From Glandiceps talaboti (lineage: Eukaryota > Hemichordata > Enteropneusta > Spengelidae): a stretch of 64,000 nucleotides of DNA. Where the stretch lies: positions 12,883,408 to 12,947,407 of the forward strand of contig NC_135550.1 of NCBI RefSeq assembly GCF_964340395.1, in the 5' to 3' direction. Under the pieces are notes generated by a model that saw nothing but the letters and a program-made list of their open reading frames with translations, ran no database searches and was not told the origin of the DNA. Positions 10,995 through 23,129 of this stretch are shown in pieces; the first letter of the stretch is position 1; the number at the start of each line of letters is the position of its first letter. The position numbers and the translations under genes were made by a program.

Positions 10995-11620
10995 ATTTAT
11001 TAACCACCAGGTCTCCCTAATTAGAAGTTCGTTAAAAGATAAATTTATAACTATGTGCAATTCACAAATGGGAGAGACATTGATAACACAATAAAACCAT
11101 CACCATAAATGACGTGGTGAAGATAAGTACAAAATGTAATTATACAAAACGTTACTATACGCACATTAAAATCGTCAAACAGGTCAATATTCTGAAAATT
11201 GTTCATCGATTAAAGTCCTGGATTAAAAAAGAGAAAATTGAAAGATATATTTGTTCGAGTAGAAGCCGGTCAAAAGAATTAACAACGGACTTTCGTAGAA
11301 GGAATGCGAAAACACACGCACGTTGGACGTCAGTTCGACATTATTCTGAGCTCGGTCACTTTGCGACAATGGAATGTAGCGGGTATATACATATATAATA
11401 CATATCAATACTAGTCATATGTATATATATGAAATAGTTTCATGATAAATTGAGATTTGTATTAAATGTTCCTTTTGATGATACCCAATTTTCTCTTTCT
11501 TTGGTTTGGTTTGCAGGTGCACAATGATAACTCGTTTACGGAGTTGTGAGCTGTGAATCAAGACGCCGACGACATTTTCTTGTAGTTGGTAAAGGAGTTG
11601 CTATCAGACCACTTGGCATC

Positions 11621-12583
11621 TTAGGCTGTTACCGGTTTTGTGTGTACTTTGCGGCCGATTGTACCACCGACGAAGCATCCGAAGAAACTTCCAATAGCAC
11701 TCCCGATTAATCCACCGATGGCCATACCAACTATCGGCACGGGAATGAAAGCACCCAGAGCAGCTCCAACAGTAGCGCCCGCTGTAGCGCAAGCCGCCCG
11801 ACCACAAACCTCCCACGTTTCTACTCTTTTGGCATAAGCATCCTTGTCCTTGTCTCCACCCCATATCTTATATAGATCTAAGGAAAGGACAATTCCCTCA
11901 ATCAGAATGGATGTAATACCTCCAAGTGCAGCTGCATATCTTCCTGATGCACTTTTACAGTATTCTTTTCCCACCTTCTTTATATACAACGTACACGTTG
12001 TAGCATTCAACTTTTTTGTCAATCCACATGTAAAGGCCTTTGCAGCAGCTCTCGACGACTGTTTCGCGGCGGTTCGGGCAATTCGCATTAATCGACACCC
12101 CTCCGCTACACTAGCGGCGAACCTGTTTGCAATTGAAGCGTCCAACTGCTGACACCAGCTAAGCCCAATCATGCACCACGTTACAAAATGTTCGCAGTTA
12201 TTATATTTGGGAGAATACCTGGTTTCGCCAAGCTTCTTCCTAGCTTTTTCGATGACTTTCTCGGGATCGGGGTTGATTTTCTCAATTTTATCATTATCAA
12301 GAATACGTTCATATTTAACAATTGAGATGAGCGATAGATCACATGACTCAGAGCCTTCCACAACTTTTCCCATGGTTTTATCATCGGTTATAATGTCGGA
12401 GTTACCTGTGTAGTGAATAACTTTCAGCATTTTATGACATGTATCCTTGCCATCTTCTAGAGCTATGGCATGATGATAATATTTGAACATTCCTCTTGCA
12501 CGATTTCGCCCGAAGCGGACATGGTCGCCTTTTTTAATTCCGTTTATATCTTTGATAGTTTCGTATATTATTTTGAACTTCAT
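11621..12583 (-). CDS. LRAT/PLAAT-type acyltransferase with glycine-zipper tail
   Basis: Intact single-exon frame of 320 residues. Residues about 15-140 form an LRAT-like (NlpC/P60-related) thiol acyltransferase/phospholipase domain. Visible are GDHVRF (19-24), YYHHAIAL (35-42, likely catalytic His38), VIHYTG (55-60, second His57) and YNNCEHFVTWC (127-137, nucleophile Cys130). In this family the enzyme moves acyl groups between lipids, or onto amines or retinol, at membranes; the substrate here is unknown. Residues about 265-312 are a Gly/Ala-rich pair of hydrophobic segments broken by FIPVPIV, with repeated GxxxG spacing, so a membrane hairpin is inferred. The end is basic (GRKVHTKP). A splice acceptor (TTTTCAG, exon start 12603) lies 20 bp upstream of the ATG, so a 5'-UTR intron is likely. 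A broken paralogue lies at 20089-21033. Confidence 0.85.
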   Translation of the reverse strand: MKFKIIYETIKDINGIKKGDHVRFGRNRARGMFKYYHHAIALEDGKDTCHKMLKVIHYTGNSDIITDDKTMGKVVEGSESCDLSLISIVKYERILDNDKIEKINPDPEKVIEKARKKLGETRYSPKYNNCEHFVTWCMIGLSWCQQLDASIANRFAASVAEGCRLMRIARTAAKQSSRAAAKAFTCGLTKKLNATTCTLYIKKVGKEYCKSASGRYAAALGGITSILIEGIVLSLDLYKIWGGDKDKDAYAKRVETWEVCGRAACATAGATVGAALGAFIPVPIVGMAIGGLIGSAIGSFFGCFVGGTIGRKVHTKPVTA

Positions 12584-12603
12584 GTCTTCGTTTATCTAGT
12601 TTG

Positions 12604-13950
12604 CTGAAAATGAAAGAATGGATACAAGTTAGATAATTCAAGTGAACGCATCACAAATTTCTTCCTCGATAGTCGAAGACAGAACTGTAAGCTTATATTT
12701 ATCTTTTAGTCAATTTTTACCACTGAGATTTACTGTACACATGGAAGTGTGAGTGTGTTAATGTGTAAGTTTTGATATATTCAAGATAATCAGCAAGCGA
12801 TCAAACAGAATATGTATGAGCTTCGGCAATATTTTTTCGCCTGGTATTATTGCATTATCTCAGGGTTACAATTTTGACCACTCGATGTGAGTGATAATTT
12901 TTGCAATAAAAATTTCAACCAAATTTATTTATCGTTAACATACAGAAATATTGGTTTGCTTAGTGATGATGTTATGTATGCATTAACCTGAACAAGTATA
13001 ATTTCAGCTTTGTCTAAAAAGTTTCAAAGTTGGTGACTGACCTCTCTGATCTATTGTGGTAAAGAGTTACAGTCAATGTCGCTGAATGCTGTGATCACAG
13101 ATCAAATTGCACAGTATCATCCCCTTTGACAAAAATGGTGCCAATGGCACTTTAAGACGACTTACTATACCCCAAACATTTAGTTTTTAGTCTAGGACCA
13201 AAATTCGCATTTTTACTTGTATTTTGCATAATAGCATTGATCATATCATCTCAGATCATCTATCTAGACATCTTTGGGGAAAATTACAACAGACAATAAG
13301 ACCAAATTAATTAATTTGATTTGTGACTTTATATTTAGTGGCACTTACAATCTGATATCCATGTCAAACCTTTGTGTTGGCTTGCTGCTTTGGTCAATCT
13401 GTCAATTAAACCTTCCTACGAACGTCCCTAACATGGCATATTGAACAAGCTGCACATAGATTTAACACTTATTAAAATATTATACCCATATTACATAAAC
13501 CACATTTTTTGCATTTAAGAATATGTGAGCTAGTAAGTAATGATTTGCCATGTAGACACTCTAAGGACACGGCTATGACATGTAGAACTTATCTGCCTAA
13601 TAACTGTCAAGTTTTGAGATTTATATGATTGGAGATATTCTTTTAAAATGTAACTTCCATATCATAGTAGTCGTGTTGAGAGCATTTCATTATCTTCACA
13701 TCCCTAAAAAATTCAGAACATCCACCTTTCTGAGTTAGAGATTATGGACTGAAAGTGACATTTTAGACCTACATGTACTTCCCACAACAATTAGGTCATG
13801 TTGTGGATAAATTGCCGAGTTTGCAATTTCAATTACATTTGTTTACCCTCAAAACGCATTCATGGTACAATCATATTGACAAGAACAATTTCCCATTGAT
13901 GAATAACTGAGAATTCCCATAATACTAGGCAATTATATTAGTCCAGGTTG

Positions 13951-14022
<72 letters not shown>

Positions 14023-16284
14023 TATGGATTTTCTATAGTATGAAAAACAGACTTACAGATTGTATTTGACACGATTGCAACGTCGTTTAAGACTCGGAGC
14101 TCAAAAGTCCGATGTGGCAGCAACGAACACCAATCAACAACTGGACTTTCTTTTCGGATGTGAAGCTATTTAGATCTAAACGATAAAAATAGACCTCACG
14201 TCACATTTTCGTCGTAGAGTGGGACTCGGAGATCACAAAAGGTACCATATAAGGTACCTAGCTAGGGTACTCACACTACCTACGTATACCTTATAAGGTA
14301 AGCTGTGAGTTCCTTATTTCAAAGAACCATAAAAGCAGGCCAACAACTGTAGGGTCAGTACATTGTACACACATTGAAGCAGCCAGTGTCTGTTTTCCTA
14401 ATTTTCTATTAGAAATTTCATCTCAGAGGTCAACCCTAGGTAGCCTATGGAAGACCGGTGAAGACAGCGACTGCGATCTGCAAACTAAGTTTAAACTATA
14501 AATCAACAAGTCTTTGTAGAACACACTGTCCCACACATATTTCACTTTCACGCATGATTCCAAAGCTATGGTCACTTTTCATTGATGATTCACTTATTCA
14601 AAATCAATTTGTTGTAACAAACAAATACTAAAAAGGATGTGTGGTAAGCAGGAAATTGCTGAATTGTAAAATTGACTCTGAAGGTCAGAGTCAATGTCAA
14701 ATTAAGGTCTCAAAAGAAAGTTTACTCCTGGTCATAAGGGGGAGGAGAGACATTTGAATCATGAAAGCCGTATGCATCAACGTGTTATAAGTTATACGGT
14801 AAATCATTATTGCTCACAACAAACATGGCCGCCATTCAGTAAACAGTTATATGTGCACCAACAGTAATGCATTGGACGGCTAACAATGTATATTTCTAGC
14901 TTCTTGTTCTGTATACCTTAAGACATAATTTAAAAGACGCTGACAACACTTGAATGCTACAAAGTATTTGCAGTATGCAAGAAGTTGGCACATTTGCATG
15001 CACTTTTGAATGTCTCGCCACTTACCCTGCTATCTTGAAATACATATCATCATTTGACTGTTGCTAAATTTGGCATGGTCGTGGACGCTAGGGCCATTTG
15101 TGTCAAACTGTTTTGGAAAACTGTCTGCATAACACTTCCAGAAACATATATGTCACTATATACCAACAATTCATTTTGACGTACACAATGTGCGCCACAC
15201 AATTCGATTGTTTTCCCTTTCCACTGTACCAAACTCAGGAATTTCCTGTCGCCCTTCTTCCTTGTTTACTCCCCACTGAAAAATTGCATAAGAATAGCTT
15301 CGTTGCAAGCACCAATGGCGCGCACGTTAAAAAGGCGTAAAACACTGTGTGGTTCCGATTACATTCAATTTTAAAATAGGTGGGGTAGGTAGATTTTTAT
15401 TTTATTTTATTACATATTTTTCATGTGTGAGTGTCTAGTTCAGGTTTTCTATTGTTTTCCAAATGGTCTCTGTGTTGTTTATTTCTTCCTATCAGATGTA
15501 TAGCCATTACAGATTGGAAGAACAGTTTTATATTGTCTTTTTAAAGTCGATTTCAGTTTCCGCACCCACTATTTCTTGCGAGACTTCACGATTTTCGCGA
15601 TTTTATTATTGTTTTTCTCGAACATGTAAAAAAAAGTTTAGGGTCGGCGTGAAAAACTAGGTGGGGTCGGGTAACCTGAACCAAACACGTTTTTATTTGG
15701 CCTAAGCTATGGTACCCTCACAGTTGGTGGAGTTTTATGATATACACAATGTGTATGAGCAGAATGTATTGGGTCGGTATGGGGGAGGGGGTGCTCAGGA
15801 GAAAATGGAGAAGAAGGGGTTACGAAACAAATTAAGGGTGCTCTAAAAATTCTGATGGTCGGGTATGGCGTGGGGGAGGGAGAGAGTTTAAATATCTTGC
15901 TCTTGATTTGTGGTTCTTTGAACCAATTCAGTGAACCCTATAGCTAGGAGCACACCATCTCGAGTAGCAGCAGTCATAGTGATGCTGTCTTAAACTGTTT
16001 GAAGGAGCGCTATGGAGAGGTGGAAAAAATTGATCAAATATTTTCTCCTGACGTTAATTCTACCCATTCCTAGTATATCAGTCAATGTGATGACTGCAAT
16101 AGTACCAACAAATGGGACGAATCCGAAGTGCAAACATAAGTTGATCATAATATTATGAGGGGATTACATTAGTTCCATTTGAGAATTTATTGTCAAGACA
16201 AAATGGTGTGGACTAAGTTGTTTGTTGAATTTTCTTTTCACATGAGTAACGCTAAAATCATAAACAATATATCTGTCCGATTTC
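12604..16284. other. Intergenic, no gene seen
   Basis: No frame with family resemblance or splice-linked exons was found. It should contain the 5'-UTR exon and promoter of the LRAT-like gene, but I could not place either. It includes a (CA)n run and, at 14236-14310, a cluster of short palindromes (for example TACCTTATAAGGTA). Near 15375 and 15660 the motif AGGTGGGGT recurs in direct orientation around T-rich sequence; that element is not recognised. Confidence 0.5.
13952..14020. repeat. (CA)n microsatellite
   Basis: Uninterrupted CA run of about 34 units. Confidence 0.97.
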
Positions 16285-18010
16285 TTTCTTGTGAAATAAA
16301 TATCCCGCAGTCTACCATGTTGGCATTAATCAACGTAAGAGTATATTAACTAGTCAATGACCACTCTCTCATTTTGATAAATGGACTAGCGTTTCATCGG
16401 TACACAACTCTTTATAGGATAGGAGTCCGTTGATTGTCCAGTATGTCAAAAGCAATGCAATTGTTTCAGAAAAAAGGCTGACGAAAACGTACATTCCCGC
16501 TGACATCATTTCCAGATAAGACTGCAGAGTTTTGATTTTACTTTCGATCCCAGTGATGTAAACACCTTGAAGCCACATGCCCTTTTCAACTGTTGTACGC
16601 TTACAATCAACAAGTGGTTGATATACGTCAATGCACAATGATGCTAGCTACGTTATGTCATCGTCGAGTGCCTTCTACTCCGTAGTTTTATCACCAAATT
16701 CTTACACTTCCTCGCTTTACAACGTCAGAGAATTCAAATACACATCAATAGGAATACTCTATTATCCCTATTCCAGAAATAATGGCACTCTCAGAATCAA
16801 ACGTCAATATGTAGGCCTACTTGCCATGTTTTTGGCGTAAGCTTAAGTTTGTGTTCCATACTTCGAATACGATAAAAAGCTAGGATACTGATGTCATTTG
16901 GGTTTCTTTAAATTTTCTCATTAGTATTTTTTTTACTGATGATCACAAAAGCTTTATGAGCGAAGGGATGACTTCGGCACAGATAACCACAATTTCCAGT
17001 GATGTTCATTACAGTTGCTATATTGGAAAGGTCAGCTCGTAGTCGGAACAAAGTTGAAACTACAAATAAACACTAAGGTTAGATGTATGCATTAAGTACT
17101 AATTCAGTCCACCAACAAGTTAGTGAAGGTACATGCGGTGTGGGGGCATCAATCGTGGTGCACGTGTGTGTATGTGTGTGTGTGGGGGGGGGATACAGAA
17201 AACCACAGAACATGAAACAATGTGACGAATGCACTAGTGGACCGGCAGGGCAAGTGCCTATATTTTTTTCTTGAGTGCTCTCTTGCCAACTTTACCCATA
17301 TTTGTGATGAAATTATGTCAGAAGATAGTGTAGACGTATTCTTACAGTCCCTTGACATTTCCAAATTAATCCATCAGAGTTTCGATCGTGCTATTGATTT
17401 CAGTAAACTTTCATGTAAACTCCTTGAAATCATATGATCTTTTGTACTGTCGGTATTATTTGGTGTTACACTGCATACCTCGATGTACAATAGTCACATC
17501 AACAACTAGTTTTCCCACGCTGTACACATGTACTAGTGTGATAAATAATACAAGATGTGTAGTATGCAATGTAATAAAGATACCTTTATTTTGCAAACAC
17601 TAACACACATACATTAACAAGCCAAACGTTGGGTTGATTGTGTATTTGCCATTTATTTAATATTTATTTAATATTCACTAACCACTAGGTCTCTCTAATT
17701 AGAAGTTCGTTAAGAGATACTATGTAGAATTCCCAAATGGGAGAGACATTGACACAATAAAAACATCGCCTAAAATGACCTGAAGATAATTACAAAATGT
17801 AATTAAAGGAAACGTTACTATAAAGACATTAAAGTCGTCAAACAGGTCAATAATATTCTGAAAAGTGTCCACTGAGTTAAAAATTACAAAGTCCTGGATA
17901 AAAAAGAGAAAATATAAAGATATCTGTTCGAGTAGAAGTCGGTCAAAAGAATTGACAACTAATATTAGTAGAAGGAATGTGAAAACATTAACATGCACGT
18001 ACAACGTCAG
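16285..18010 (+). repeat. Segmental duplication, copy B
   Basis: Direct, diverged copy of 8030-8365 plus 10107-11400, without the 1.7-kb insertion and without the TA run. It is the best guide to the ancestral structure. Its open frames (for example 17720-18004 minus) are not shared with copy A. Confidence 0.8.
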
Positions 18011-18619
18011 TCACATTATTGTGACTTGAATTTTTAATGATGCCAGATGAGCAATTAGCGAAATATATAATATTTTGTAAATCCAATTAATAGGAAAACA
18101 TAGAAAAATCATCACTACTAGTATTAGGCAAGTGCTCCACACTCCAATTACAATACACTTTCTAATAAATAAATGTATACATTCCACCTGAATGTCTGTC
18201 AAAATGGCAAACCTTCTCTCGTGCAACTTTAATGATAATGAAATCGGACAGCGTAAATTGATTTGAGTTCTTGTATTGGCCAAGTCTTGCAATTGGTTGA
18301 ACAAACTAATGATATCAAGGGAGAGATTGTCAATAAACTTACTATCCAAAGCATTTACGTTCCACCATACATTAACAAATTGCGAACAGGTTCGTTTGTA
18401 TCAGTGTCGACCAGATTGACTGTCTTATGCAAAAACAACTAAATTATCATTAGGGATATACCGAGATTTATCTCTTGTTAAAATAAATTCTTTCATCAGA
18501 TGCTGAGAGACGATTCGTGTTTAGATTAGCATATACAGCATAAACCTTTTTCCACTTCAGTAACTTACACTTAAACCATTTAAGTAAATATTATGTCTGT
18601 CAGGTTGATTTCTCGACAA
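18011..18619. other. Spacer between duplication copies B and C
   Basis: A 112-residue minus-strand frame (18011-18349) ends in a hydrophobic stretch, but no family, splice signal or conserved copy supports it. Nothing else was seen. Confidence 0.4.
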
Positions 18620-19460
18620 TACACGAGTCCCACAGCATCTACAATGATGCATTACAGTACACTAGGTCACCACTCTTTTCCCTCTGATAGACGGGCTAGC
18701 AGTGCTTCTTTTTATAAGTGCCAACCCCCAGCCTTTAAGTTTGAATATATTGGTCATGTTGACTGGCTTGGGTGATGATATGATGTTCGAAAATAGGACT
18801 GACGTAAACGTAAAGTCCCGTTGACATCATTTCCAAAATAGCATTGCTCAGTTTCGATTCCAGTCAATTTTGATGTACACAGCTCGAAGCCTCGTTATCT
18901 TTTGAACTGTTAATGTTATGCACGAATTCAACAGGTGGTGGATATCATGATTGCCGACGTCGGTTGTCATGGGCAACGGGTTACTATATATACTAGTACT
19001 ACATACCTCGATGCACATCACCGCTGACTAGGAATGCCTTAGACTTGCGTCGACGTATACTTCCATAGTAATATCACCAATTATTCTACACCCTTCGCTG
19101 CACACAGTTTGATATATCTTATTCTCCACACATCAATAACAGACCATATACTTCTCTAGATCTAACACACTAAATCTAACAAACATCGGGTTGATTATCT
19201 ACCTCGACCAGCTAAATGTTGTCACAAACTTAGTTCGAGTTCTGTACTACGATAAGAACGATTGTAATGTCACTTTTTTTCAAAATAGCCCCATAAATAA
19301 CCCTTATTGTCGATAGGAACAAAGCGAAGGAATCATTTCAGCACAGGTACCCAGAATGACCAGTCGTAATTTATTCATTGCAGTTGCTGTATTGGAAAGT
19401 TCAGCACGGAGTCTTAACGAAGTTTAACCTACAAATAGACACACAAGGTACAGGTATGTA
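18620..19460 (+). repeat. Segmental duplication, copy C (shorter, most diverged)
   Basis: Matches copies A and B in patches: CCACTCTTTTCCCTCTGATA against CCACTCTCTCATTTTGATA, TTGACATCATTTCCAAAATA against CTGACATCATTTCCAAATAA, and CAGTTGCTGTATTGGAAAG near 19380. The middle is partly lost. Confidence 0.65.
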
Positions 19461-20071
19461 TTGGAAACTTAAATTAAAGGGTTATTGTAGGTGGGAGTGG
19501 TGTGGACGTACCGATCTGTTTGGCTGCTTGTAGGGGTTTGTATTGTGTTTGGAGGTACGGATTTGAACACGAAGTCTTCGAGAAAGAAGATTATTTGAAT
19601 CGATCTTTTCAATATTTCACTCGGTAGATGGTACCAAGACCCCTTTGACCACTTTTAGGCTTCCAGAATTATTACGCATTGTCTCGGCTGGGGACTGTTT
19701 TAATTTGTCAGTGTGGGTTGGGAGTTGGGAACTCATAAGTTAGCTACGCATGTAAGTATGACCGCTAGTGCATCTACTGATAATAGCAACGAGTGCCATC
19801 AGAAACTTGAATACCTTGACGTGAAGACAGAGCTCGGTTGTCATTTGAGCATCTGCTATGAGACTGAAGTTTCATGTCATTACGTCTTCCAAGCAGGTGG
19901 CAATGACAGAGCGAATGTGTTCCAGACGAACTTAATGAATCTAACAATATTTAGGAAATGTTATACTCATGAATAATAGCATATCACATATAGGGTTTGA
20001 ATGAATTAATTTGATTTTCATATTTCAAAACAACATTTCCTCGTGTGTTAAATCAATGTTGTCATTTTCAG
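19461..20071. other. Upstream region of LRAT-like pseudogene
   Basis: No supported gene. The stretch ends in an acceptor TCATTTTCAG (exon start 20072), in the same place relative to the ATG as in the intact gene at 11621-12583. The former 5'-UTR intron can therefore be recognised. Confidence 0.4.
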
Positions 20072-20088
20072 CAACAATATTTGAAACT

Positions 20089-21033
20089 ATGGCGACGAAG
20101 TTCGAAATTTCGTATGAAGAAATCACAGATATACGGAATATAAAAGAAGCTGATCACATTTGCATCAAACGCTGCAAAGGTACTTATGACCATCACGTCA
20201 TAGCTCTCGAAAATGGCCAGACGTGCCAGGAGAGAGGAAACAAACAATTGGCTGTTATACATTACACATGAATTACAAGTAATCTCGCAATAAGTACAGC
20301 TACTGGCGCTATGGGTGTTGTTGTTAAAGGCTTTGTGGCATGTGATCCACTCGTCCAATGCATCTCACGTGTTGGATACAGAAAGATTCTTGACAATGGT
20401 GAAAGAGAGGAGTTCAAGCCTGACCCAACGGAAGTTATCGACAATGCTGAGAAGATCTAGAGGTATGGCGAAAGTCAGTATTCTTCTGAATATAATAACT
20501 GTGAACATTTTGCAACATGGTGCGTGATAGGGCTGAACTGGTGTCAGCAGGTGGAAACATCAATTTTAACAAGGTTAGCATGTTTTGTAGCGGAGAAACT
20601 TCGGCTGGTGGAAATCAGGCGAACCACATGCGATGATTTTGCGAGGTGGATCGGTAGACATACTCGCAGAACATGGAACCCGTTTGTTAGTAAAGATGTT
20701 AAGCAGAAGTGTGATAACTCAGCAGCTTCATTTGGAGCTGGTGTAGCAGTCGCTATCGAGGGTGCTATAACCAGGCACCTATACTACATTTGGAACGGAA
20801 AACACTAAAAGGATACTTATCAAAAAAAGTAAAAACTTTGTAAGTTAGTGTCAAGGCAATATTTGCTACTCTGTGCGTTATTGGTGGAACCAGTTCCGGG
20901 GAGTCTTATTCCAGTACCGATAGTTGATATCGTTATCGGTAGTGTGATCGGAAGTGTTATTTGGGCTAAAATTGGAAAAATTGTCGGTGGACTAATAGGT
21001 CGTTGCGTGCACAAAAAGCCAGTGAAAACCTAA
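20089..21033 (+). pseudogene. Broken LRAT/PLAAT-type paralogue
   Basis: Collinear with the intact gene at 11621-12583. It starts MATKFEISYEEITDIRNIKE, keeps HHVIALENG and VIHYT, then meets an in-frame TGA at 20269, where the intact gene has the Gly of HYTG. The same frame continues with FKPDPTEVID, a TAG at 20458, then YNNCEHFATWCVIGLNWCQQ with the catalytic Cys intact, to a TAA at about 20806. The glycine-zipper end (IPVPIVDIVIGSVIG, ending HKKPVKT) lies in another frame at 20848-21033. Three stops and a frame change make a functional product unlikely. The high retained similarity suggests loss of function after a fairly recent duplication. A re-spliced shorter product cannot be excluded. 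Confidence 0.85.
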
Positions 21034-22266
21034 GATGCTACCTAGTCTTACTAGTTCCTAATTGACTATTTTTGGCATTTTGGACAGAAGCTGGAAGACG
21101 AATGTCTTAAGCTGGGGTCAGAATTTACGGCGGCGGGGGGGGGGGGGGTGTCTGGGGAGAAATTACTTTGGTCAAAAAAATGCGCCCCTCCCCCCCCCCA
21201 CCTTTGCGTTCAAAAAATTTCACTCTCCCCCGAAATGATGAAACCAAGAATTTTCGTGGCCCCACTCGCAGCTGTATATATTTTAATGTGTAAAATATAC
21301 AGTACCCCCCCCCCTCCCCCGCTCCACTTCAGAGATGTACATTATGGTACACTACATTACACACTGTAAACTAACAGTGAAATCAACTTTAGCGTATAAC
21401 ATGTGAAGAGATTTCTTTACAAATAGATGTGGGCTTTGTGAAAAAGGTCTCTCATTGGGTTGTAACCTGTACTTGGAAATACTTAGCCAGCAGAGTTTTC
21501 TCTTTCAATCTTAAAGTTTAATTCTGGACAGAAACAACATCCCCCGTGAGAGCTAGTGGGCAGGGTGTGGGAGGGGGTGTCCCCCTCCCATGGTAAGCAC
21601 ATATATTTGAAAATAAGGAGGTCATTTAGTGGCATAAAATTTCAAATCATACACATTATCGGAAGCCATAGAGTACTTGAAAATTGTCTTCAGTACCCTA
21701 ATTTTACTCTCAATACATTATAATACAACCGTATGGCTATATTACCTATAAACATTTTAAATGGTATTCCATTTGTGCAGTTTTAAAATAGCGACAGATT
21801 CAAAACCAAGCTTTCACTCAAGATTTAAAAATATGTCTGAGTTAGTCAAAATCATATAGGAATTATTGCCATACGGTCGTTTTCTATATCAGCATGTTTG
21901 CGTTGAGTGCATCACCCCACTGTGTTCAATGACTGACAATAGTTGCCTCTAGATAACTAGGTCACATTTCTATCTTAAAATGTTACATTGTAACTGGCTA
22001 TTCAGTATCGTTATAATCATAATTCATTATGTTATATAACCACGAATGTTTTTTCCTTATTTTCTTGTATGTATTAAAAAAAACTATGACACCATTCCAC
22101 AAAATTGAAATCATTGTTATTTGCAGTCAGTCCCATTTTTTTCTTCAGTAAGCGTAGATGTGATAAAGGATTTTATGAATTTTTGAAACTTTGAAACTTT
22201 GCCACCCGTGTCTTTCTGAATGTATATTTCGAATCAAAATTATTTCATAATATCCATAATAATGAT
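21034..22266. other. Gene-free stretch with G- and C-runs
   Basis: 21130-21600 is rich in G and C homopolymers with near-palindromic GGGAGGGGGTGTCCCCCTCCC-type sequence, resembling the material of the 8366-10106 insertion. The rest is AT-rich with nothing recognised. Confidence 0.4.
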
Positions 22267-22490
22267 ATGTTATTCCCCAATATTGTTTTTCTTCGTTCAG
22301 CCAAGGAAAATTACTACGTGGGGTTAAAACAGACTTTGTTGCTACAAGTCTAGCTACTCATAGTGACAACCCTTAGGTCACGGGTATTTTCTGACTGAAT
22401 GAAGAAAAATAGTGGAGAATAACATAATTATACCAGCGTCATTAATATCAAAGAAAAATTAGGAAAATTAATGGTAATTTTGAATTTTCG
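22267..22490. mobile_element. MITE-like inverted-repeat element, copy 1
   Basis: ATGTTATTCCCCAATATTG at the left is inverse to AGTGGAGAATAACAT at 22411-22425, and TTTTTCTTCGTTCAG is inverse to CTGAATGAAGAAAAA. A second inner pair (TTGCTACAAG...CATAGTGACAA) folds the middle. A second copy lies at 38740-38960, and the homology extends about 60 bp beyond the right inverted arm. Confidence 0.75.
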
Positions 22491-22791
22491 TGCATGGTAT
22501 AAATCTAGTCAATAGATTACTAATGTCCGAAAAGTGAACATCTATAGAACTTTCCAACCAAAGTCGTGAATACCATTCTTAATGAGAGTGGTTATTTAGC
22601 TCGTCAGTCTCCAGGTTTTTTGTTTGGTTTTTTTTGTTGTTTTTTTTGCTGGGAAGATCTTTTATTGACTTGTAATGTCAATTTCTATCGTTCATTTTAA
22701 ATAAATATTGGTGAAGGTTTTATTTATTTTTGCGCTTTACCTAGAGGGAGAGCGGTGGTTTTATACTCTTTCCATTCCCTCCATCTCATCC

Positions 22792-22880
22792 CATACATAC
22801 ATACATACGTACGTACGTACGTACGCACATACCTACCTACCTACCTACCTACATACATACATACATACATACACACATAC
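22792..22880. repeat. (CATA)n/(CGTA)n/(CCTA)n microsatellite
   Basis: Compound tetranucleotide run drifting from CATA to CGTA to CCTA and back to CATA. Confidence 0.95.
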
Positions 22881-23129
22881 TCATACTATAAAATGCAACT
22901 CTTTAGCTTCATATTTCCATGAAAATAATAAACTTTTACTAAAATTACAAAACTTTGACTTTTCTAGCTAAGTTTCTGAGAAATCTATCAATCGCTACAT
23001 GGAAATCCTTTATGTTCTTAGAAGAACAGGTAATACATAATGTTGTCCAAGGTGTTTCTCGTAATGCCAACAAAACTATGTACATGTATTAACTCTACTG
23101 CAATACTAAAACCATGGGAGCCAGTTTAA

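Larger units (their letters stand above)
8030..11400 (+). repeat. Segmental duplication, copy A
   Basis: 8030-8365 matches 16285-16770 (shared AGAGTATATTAACTAGTCAA and TTTTACTTTCGATCCC). 10107-11400 matches 16800-18010 (shared CAGTTGCTGTATTGGAAAGG and GAGAAAATTGAAAG-like blocks). Between the two parts lies a 1.7-kb insertion. No open reading frame is conserved between the copies, so the block looks non-coding. Confidence 0.8.

Noticed and set aside
11114-11398. 94-residue plus-strand frame in duplication copy A
   Set aside because: The matching stretch in copy B (17770-18010) does not keep the frame.
18011-18349. 112-residue hydrophobic minus-strand frame
   Set aside because: No family, no splice partner, and not conserved in the related duplication copies.
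20269-20460. Stop-codon read-through or selenocysteine use in the second LRAT copy
   Set aside because: Two different stops, a third further on, and a frame change near the end fit ordinary decay better.
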